Positions 5,801 through 9,953 of a stretch of 9,953 bases of DNA are shown here, one piece after another (positions within the stretch are counted from its first letter, which is position 1; each line of letters opens with the position of its first letter). This DNA is from Acetatifactor sp. (GTDB lineage Bacteria; Bacillota; Clostridia; Lachnospirales; Lachnospiraceae). The notes beneath the pieces are model-generated. The model ran no database searches. It was not told the DNA's origin and saw only the letters and a list, made by a program, of their open reading frames with translations. The stretch lies in contig JAILPF010000343.1 of assembly GCA_024699575.1 (NCBI GenBank), positions 1-9,953 on the forward strand. The letters are read 5' to 3'. The position numbers and the translations under genes were made by a program.

Positions 5801-7862
5801 GGATGATAATGATTCTTTCGGAAAGGAAGCAATTGATACTCTGGTTCCGCTCCTTGAAAATCACCGCAAGGATTTTGTGTGTATTCTTGCGGGATATACG
5901 AAAGACATGAATGAATTCATGACGCATAATCAGGGCCTTGACAGCAGGTTCCCTCAGGATAATCGAATTGAGTTCGAAGATTATTCTTTGGACGAACTGG
6001 TTTCCATTTTCAAGAGAACAGCCTCAGAGGCAGGATATATTCTCACAGGTAGTGCATTGGAAGCGGTTAGGGGAGTTATCAATGACAAAATGCGTGTGCC
6101 CGGGTTTGGAAACGGACGGGGTGTAAGAAATATTTTTGAAAGCGTTGTTGAATGTCAACAGACCAGAATAGCAGGTCTGGCTGACTGGGGTGACAATGAA
6201 CAGAAAATTATCCGCGTGGAGGATGTTGGAGATGGCTCATTGCTCGAGAACAGAAGCTTTGACGAGGTAATGAAAGAACTGGATTCCCTGACCGGTCTTG
6301 CCGGTGTAAAACAGAGGGTCAGAGAAATTGCAAACGTTGTCATAGTGAACGAAGAGCGCAAGGCAAACGGTGTAAAGGAGCTAAGCACCGGTTCCAATCA
6401 TATGGTATTCACGGGCAGCCCGGGTACCGGTAAAACTACAGTTGCAAGAATGATTGCCAAAATCTATAAGAGCCTTGGTGTGATTCCAACGGATCATTGC
6501 GTGGAGGTTTCTAAAGATGATCTGGTTGGAAAATATGTAGGAGATACTACAGACAAGACCAGGAAAGTAATACAGAGTGCCTTTGGGGGTGTCTTATTTA
6601 TTGATGAGGCGTATCAGTTAATTTCCGAGGGAAATGCTTATGCAAAAGAGGCGTTGGATGAGCTCCTCTCCATGATGGAGAATAATCGAGATAAGTTTAT
6701 CTGCATTGTGGCCGGATATGAAAAGGACATGCAGAAGCTTTTGGATTATAATGAGGGCTTCTCCAGTCGTTTTAAAACGTTCATCAAATTTGAGGATTAC
6801 ACTGCTGACGAGTTGTTCACTATTTTTAAACACAATATGCAGAATGATGGACTGATTTTGGGAGATGGAGTTGAGGAGACTGCGAAGAGACTGATTGATT
6901 CCCAATGCAAATTACCTAAATTCGGTAATGCCAGAGGTGTGCGCAACATTTGTGATAATATTAAAACGAATCAGATGAACCGTATAGCGATGATACCGAA
7001 CAAGGATGCTGCCATTCTAAATACCATCCAAAAAGAGGATGTTGCAAAACTGATGGGTGGGGCAGAGATTCAGAATGTGGATGATATTCTGATGGAATTG
7101 AATGGCTATATCGGGCTTTCCAATGTTAAGAAATTTGTGAATGAACTGGCTGATTCCGCCCGTGTGGCAAAGTTGCGTCGGGATAAAGGGCTGGAAACAG
7201 ATGAGAACGGAACATTGCACATGGTCTTTACCGGAAATCCGGGTACTGGAAAGACTACTATAGCAAGATTAATCGAAAAGATTTACCATTCTCTCGGACT
7301 GATTTCCAGAAGTGATGTCGTGGAGGTAAGTGCAAAAGACCTTTTGGCGCCTTATGTCGGACAGACAGCGCAAAAAACTTCGGAAGTGGTGATACGTGCT
7401 TTAGGCGGTATTTTGTTCATCGATGAAGCCTATGCTCTTGCAAGGGATAAATTTGGACCGGATGCAATTGCGGAATTGATTACACATCTTGAGAATCACA
7501 GAAATGATTTTGTATGCATTATTGCGGGATATACGAACGAGATGGAAGAATTTCTCGAGGTGAATTCCGGACTAAGGAGCCGTTTCCCTCATATCATTGA
7601 GTTTGAGGATTATTCCCCGGATGAACTCTGCAGGATATTTGTTAAAACTTTGAAGCAGAAGAAATATGATGCGACTGCGGATACCTTGGAGGCAGTCAGA
7701 GCATATATCGGTGAAAGATATCAGACACGTGATTTCGCGAATGCCAGAGGGGTAAGAAATATTGTAGAAAATATTGTTCGTCATGCCAACAGTCGAATCA
7801 GCAAATTAGCTGATCCAAGCATGGAGGATTTGTCTACAATTTTACCGGAGGATGTTTACTAA
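2898..7862 (+). CDS. Hsp70 (DnaK-like) fused to four tandem CbxX/CfqX AAA modules
   Basis: This 1654-aa protein is preceded by GGAGA 8 bases before its ATG. Residues 1-365 form a full Hsp70 ATPase domain: phosphate-1 GIDLGTTYS, K72, connect-1 VVTIPAYFTDAQRKA, NEPTSAAL, phosphate-2 DLGGGTFDVS and adenosine motif VLVGGCSRIP. Residues about 375-487 resemble the substrate-binding beta domain, but the usual hydrophobic linker and the helical lid are absent. After a polar linker (about 488-575, with KKGGFFAKFFGG at 519-530) come four AAA modules of the SpoVK/CbbX/EccA family with a period of about 274 aa. Module I (about 575-830) has Ile630 at the Walker A lysine and DD at 687-688. Modules II-IV keep Walker A lysines 904, 1179 and 1452, Walker B Asp-Glu at 961/962, 1236/1237 and 1509/1510, SRF arginines and G/A-N-G/A-RGVRNI motifs. 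No TM segment is evident, so it should be cytoplasmic. Hsp70 and these AAA proteins both remodel proteins using ATP; a combined chaperone/remodelling role is inference, and the substrate is unknown. Confidence 0.9.
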   Translation: MKNKVLGIDLGTTYSACAFIDDDGKAQIITNSEGNRTTPSVVYLEQKDSPVVGQTAKDNQCIYPEKVVSLVKNSMGKLNPDKTPVMMQTEYGEFMPEAISSFILRKLVDDANEKLGLTEDGIKDVVVTIPAYFTDAQRKATDNAISMAGLNRLGFINEPTSAALYYAKQNEIENANILVYDLGGGTFDVSIIHIAGHAREVVSTNGLQKVGGSFFDKEVVQRICSDFAKKHNIELTDSEYAADLQDLYGKAERAKIKLSSAMSTELVVRVGSIVEKYVITREDFEEIVSRLYQKTEACIRKALKDASLSNDQIDKVVLVGGCSRIPYIQQKIEEYFGKKPCLDVNPDEVVALGAAVYAVQLKEGKDVEISDVNSHSIGIRARNPKTGQEYNDILIRRNTKLPACVERQYSLQGTESRRLFVNVFEGEYSEISDVSEICAVHVDIPEDLKKDTRIFIKLEVDKYQILHLYVRLPDAGNVEKEIKFERKSNISEAQISEWKKANVNRTSSTAEKADESTRKKGGFFAKFFGGESEKAVESEEENNTGKPDEGELIMPALKKTKVQEKEIDPAKKIPSAVLSVMQNIVGMEEVAEALRDYKNRYEMQQKRSAFMRADAFNHCIAIYGKQGIGITTAATVFATSLYKLGLVEKAVPVMATYDDLVKKDEQETVNAIQTFFQNAMDGVLIIDDFHRFQNDNVTAAGMQAVDLLLKAYEESKHQVTLIIAGYAVEMKKLMEVKDRFARLFVSNDIEMLDYSAPEYVQILHCVAESRGYVVDNLVDAVLEKHIKGMMKMPDFKHIYYLLDELLDPAITDAANKASAKRRATEDDYTILRRENFILNESEKSLPELLEELDSLTGLKKVKEKIHRLVKIQEANQKAEREGRELPGSQGTMHMVFTGNAGTGKTVVARMVAEIYRELGVVSKGHLVEVTRQDLVSEFVGKTAKLVDEKVKEAMGGVLFIDEAYSLCKDDNDSFGKEAIDTLVPLLENHRKDFVCILAGYTKDMNEFMTHNQGLDSRFPQDNRIEFEDYSLDELVSIFKRTASEAGYILTGSALEAVRGVINDKMRVPGFGNGRGVRNIFESVVECQQTRIAGLADWGDNEQKIIRVEDVGDGSLLENRSFDEVMKELDSLTGLAGVKQRVREIANVVIVNEERKANGVKELSTGSNHMVFTGSPGTGKTTVARMIAKIYKSLGVIPTDHCVEVSKDDLVGKYVGDTTDKTRKVIQSAFGGVLFIDEAYQLISEGNAYAKEALDELLSMMENNRDKFICIVAGYEKDMQKLLDYNEGFSSRFKTFIKFEDYTADELFTIFKHNMQNDGLILGDGVEETAKRLIDSQCKLPKFGNARGVRNICDNIKTNQMNRIAMIPNKDAAILNTIQKEDVAKLMGGAEIQNVDDILMELNGYIGLSNVKKFVNELADSARVAKLRRDKGLETDENGTLHMVFTGNPGTGKTTIARLIEKIYHSLGLISRSDVVEVSAKDLLAPYVGQTAQKTSEVVIRALGGILFIDEAYALARDKFGPDAIAELITHLENHRNDFVCIIAGYTNEMEEFLEVNSGLRSRFPHIIEFEDYSPDELCRIFVKTLKQKKYDATADTLEAVRAYIGERYQTRDFANARGVRNIVENIVRHANSRISKLADPSMEDLSTILPEDVY
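5448..5470 (+). repeat. Exact 23-base direct repeat, copy 1 (AAA module II)
   Basis: This stretch encodes ELDSLTGL at the entry of AAA module II and is identical base for base to 6276-6298. Outside it the two modules differ at many synonymous positions. Confidence 0.8.
6276..6298 (+). repeat. Exact 23-base direct repeat, copy 2 (AAA module III)
   Basis: This is the second copy of the 23-base repeat, at the equivalent position of AAA module III, 828 bases (276 codons) after the first. Module IV has the diverged ELNGYIGL at this place. Confidence 0.8.
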
Positions 7863-7891
7863 GTTAGAAATTTTCTTGGAGGAAGGAAAAA

Positions 7892-9451
7892 ATGGACAAA
7901 GAGAAGCTTTTAGAGCTTGAAATAGAAGCAACCGAGCTCGAAGCAATCGAGGATGCGCTTGAAGAGAAGCAGATTGATTTGGAAAATCGCATTGATGCTG
8001 CTGAGGAAAACGGTAATATCGAGAGAAAAGAGCAGTTGACAGAAGAACTGAGAAAAGTGGAAGAACTGCTTCAGCAAGCCAAGATTGAAAAGACAACAGC
8101 TGAATCCGAGCCCAAAGAGACTATTGATGCTGTAATTCCAACAGCCATAGAAGAAACTGAAGACTATATCATTCCTATTTCTTTGGAAAAGACGGAAGAA
8201 ATAAAGAAAAAAGAAAAAAGCAAGGTTCAGGATGGGGAAGAAAAAGCGCATGAAGCCGAGTTGAAAGCAAAGGCGGCGCAAATCAGAAAAAAAGCAGTAC
8301 AGGAAGAAAAAGCCAGAGAAAAAGAAGAGGAAAAGGCGAATAAAGAAAAAGATTCGCTTATGGAATCAAAGGATGAGTACCGGAAGTCTTTCAATCAGGG
8401 AATCATGGATTTCGCTGCATCCAAATTTGAGGAAGCATTTGCCCAAATTAAAAAAGTTGCTGATGCAGGTGAAAAATCAGGGTTATCGGAAGAAGATTTA
8501 GGACAGGCAGAGCAATTGCTTGGACGCATGTATAAAGATGGCAAGGGAACTCGTGTAGATCAGGAGCGTGCATGGTTTTGGTTCAAAAAAGCGACGGAGC
8601 ATAAGAATGTCGAAGGATATCTGGCAATGGGACAGCATTATACAGAGTTAAGTCCTAAAAGCCCTAAGGAAGAAAGCGACTTCAGAGAGAATGCATTGCA
8701 TTATTTTGAACTTGCAGGGAAGGCCGAAAATAAAGTCGGCAAAGAGAAATTCGTCGATATTTGTATCAAAAAAAATAACCAGATTTCCTCTTCTGATGCA
8801 AAAAAGGCAAGGAATTTTCTTGACGAGTTGATCGAACTTGAGGAAGATGCTTATCTGCGACAGATGCTCATAGATAAGAAAAAGGAATTGCGTAGGAAAA
8901 AGAAGAAAGTGAAAAGCAATTCTTATTATGCGAGATTCAGATTTGAGGATATATTTGCTGTCATCGGTTCAGTTTGCTTTGCTTATGGAGTGATTCTTTT
9001 TATGAATTATTATCTGAGCTGGGTGGACACTTTGATAAACTTCAATTATTTGGTTCCGGAGTATTTCCATTCAAAGGATAATCTGATTGGCTATTATATT
9101 TCAAACATGGCACCTATTTTGAATAATCTGTCCGACGAAACCAACTATGCTGAACAATGGGGATTTTTGTTTGTGGTTGTGGGCGCCTTTTTCTCGGGAT
9201 TGTCCCCTTTCGAGGAGAGAGGAAAGAAAACAAATCTAGTCAGCGAAGTGTTATTATATAGCTCAGTTATTGTTAGTGTAGTGGGGGTATACTATCATTC
9301 CAGCGGTTATAAATTAATCGGTGGATTCCAGGGTGGTGTTAGTTCCAAGTACATATTATATGTTCTTTATGTATTCATCTGTGCATTTGTTGCAAGACTC
9401 TTGGCGCATTTGGTTCAAAAGTTTGTCTTGAAAATCAGAGGGGGCTTATAA
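7892..9451 (+). CDS. Coiled-coil/Sel1-repeat protein with four C-terminal TM helices
   Basis: This 519-aa product starts at ATG 7892 after a strong GGAGG (7878-7882), 29 bases beyond the Hsp70-AAA stop. Residues 1-65 and about 100-160 are highly charged, Lys/Glu/Ala-rich and probably coiled coil, with a more neutral Pro-containing spacer between them. Residues about 165-290 contain Sel1-like (TPR-related) helical repeats, clearest in LLGRMYKDGKGTRVDQERA and the following WFWFKKATEH. A lysine/arginine cluster (329-341) precedes TM helices at about 353-373, 423-440, 448-468 and 486-507. The positive-inside rule puts the coiled-coil/Sel1 part in the cytoplasm and a loop of about 50 residues (374-422) outside. 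Sel1/TPR repeats usually bind proteins, so it may dock the Hsp70-AAA protein at the membrane. That role is inference, and I recognise no named family for the whole protein. Confidence 0.85.
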   Translation: MDKEKLLELEIEATELEAIEDALEEKQIDLENRIDAAEENGNIERKEQLTEELRKVEELLQQAKIEKTTAESEPKETIDAVIPTAIEETEDYIIPISLEKTEEIKKKEKSKVQDGEEKAHEAELKAKAAQIRKKAVQEEKAREKEEEKANKEKDSLMESKDEYRKSFNQGIMDFAASKFEEAFAQIKKVADAGEKSGLSEEDLGQAEQLLGRMYKDGKGTRVDQERAWFWFKKATEHKNVEGYLAMGQHYTELSPKSPKEESDFRENALHYFELAGKAENKVGKEKFVDICIKKNNQISSSDAKKARNFLDELIELEEDAYLRQMLIDKKKELRRKKKKVKSNSYYARFRFEDIFAVIGSVCFAYGVILFMNYYLSWVDTLINFNYLVPEYFHSKDNLIGYYISNMAPILNNLSDETNYAEQWGFLFVVVGAFFSGLSPFEERGKKTNLVSEVLLYSSVIVSVVGVYYHSSGYKLIGGFQGGVSSKYILYVLYVFICAFVARLLAHLVQKFVLKIRGGL

Positions 9452-9953
9452 ATGGATACCATGCAGAAATATCAATACGATGAGCAAAAGGATCAAAGTG
9501 CCGCGTACAATGGTCAGATACAGGCAGATTTCTCCTTTCAGTTTGACAAGCCAACGGAGGAAATTCGGATTATGAAAGGCCAGACAGTTATTTCTGATAA
9601 GCTGGCTGAAGCATTCATGATGCCACGTTCCGGGGAATATATGGATATTTTAAAAAAACAGGCTATTTCGGCGATGTCTGATGAAGAGATAAAGAGAATC
9701 ATAGCAAAGGAAATCCTTTGCGGTGGAGCTCAGAGTGTGGAAGAGGTTGTTAAACTCAAAAATTTTATGGAAAATCCGGAACTGGAGGACGAAGTGTCCG
9801 GTGAGGAAGAAAAAGCACTTGTACAGGAAATGAGCGAGGAAGATGTGGCTGATTTCCTGAAAATGCTGAATGCATCGTTTCGGGAAACGATTGCGAAGGA
9901 AGAACTGAAAATGAAAGAGTCCCTTACGGAGCTGGATAAGAAAGCAATTGATG
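9452..9953 (+). CDS. Unrecognised acidic protein, 3' end outside window
   Basis: The reading frame is open from ATG 9452 to the window edge (167 codons and one base). The ATG directly follows the TAA of the previous gene (9449-9451), and GAGGGGG (9438-9444) ends 7 bases before it, overlapping the upstream coding end. Such abutment suggests translational coupling and membership of the same operon. The visible part is soluble, without signal peptide or TM segment, Glu/Lys-rich and probably mostly helical, with SAMSDEEIKRIIAKEIL and SEEDVADFLKMLNASF as likely amphipathic helices. Residues about 20-45 look less helical (DFSFQFDKPTEEIRI). I recognise no family or catalytic motif. It is probably a further partner of the Hsp70-AAA machine, which is inference from position only. 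Confidence 0.85.
   Translation, partial: MDTMQKYQYDEQKDQSAAYNGQIQADFSFQFDKPTEEIRIMKGQTVISDKLAEAFMMPRSGEYMDILKKQAISAMSDEEIKRIIAKEILCGGAQSVEEVVKLKNFMENPELEDEVSGEEEKALVQEMSEEDVADFLKMLNASFRETIAKEELKMKESLTELDKKAID

Larger units (their letters stand above)
4620..7847 (+). repeat. Four-fold tandem AAA module array
   Basis: At protein level the Walker A lysine positions (630 replaced by Ile, 904, 1179, 1452) are 274, 275 and 273 residues apart. The Walker B aspartates (687, 961, 1236, 1509) are 274, 275 and 273 apart. Shared landmarks in modules II-IV are MVFTGNxGTGKT-like Walker A, GGVLFIDEAY Walker B, FEDYS/T and RGVRNI. Module I keeps the fold landmarks (GVLIIDD, AGYA, RFARLF) but has lost RGVRNI. 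Confidence 0.85.

Noticed and set aside
5938..6126. Plus-strand 62-codon frame inside the AAA array
   Set aside because: Out-of-frame shadow of AAA module II, without initiation signals.
7910..8281. Minus-strand 123-codon frame rich in Phe and Leu
   Set aside because: It is the complement of a Lys/Glu-rich coiled-coil coding region, which automatically gives Phe/Leu-rich antisense frames.

Overview
The window looks like chromosomal DNA of a spore-forming, low-GC Firmicute, most likely a clostridial (Lachnospiraceae-like) anaerobe. This rests on a complete SpoIVB sporulation protease, AT-leaning coding sequence, strong GGAGG-type ribosome binding sites, GTG/TTG starts and extended -10 promoters (TGGTAAAAT). 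All supported genes are on the + strand, and I see no RNA gene, mobile element or CRISPR array. The genus is inference; no rRNA or marker gene is present to fix it.

Layout. (a) 44-1315: spoIVB, a membrane-anchored PDZ/S55 serine peptidase with its catalytic residues intact. (b) 1413-1916: a short YfcE/MJ0936-type metallophosphoesterase with its own promoter (1327-1356) and a TTG start. (c) 1917-2150: a gene-free gap holding the promoter of the next unit (2073-2101). (d) 2151 to beyond the window end: four tightly packed co-directional genes that look like one operon, with gaps of 18, 29 and 0 bases. They encode a two-TM protein with an outward-facing discoidin/NADase-type glycan-binding domain, a 1654-aa Hsp70-AAA fusion, a coiled-coil/Sel1-repeat protein with four C-terminal TM helices, and the start of an unrecognised acidic protein cut by the window edge.

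The most notable object is the 1654-aa protein. A complete Hsp70 nucleotide-binding domain and a substrate-binding-beta-like region are followed, where the Hsp70 lid should be, by four tandem CbxX/CfqX (SpoVK/CbbX/EccA-type) AAA modules with a period of about 274 residues. The first AAA module has lost the Walker A lysine and has Asp-Asp in Walker B; the other three look competent. Its neighbours suggest a membrane-associated chaperone/remodelling machine. An external sensor or binding domain is encoded first, the cytoplasmic ATPase second, and a membrane protein with a cytoplasmic coiled-coil/Sel1 scaffold third. That joint function is inference from co-orientation, spacing and domain content. 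I do not know a named system with this composition.

spo0A, which normally follows spoIVB in Bacillus and many clostridia, is not found downstream of spoIVB here.
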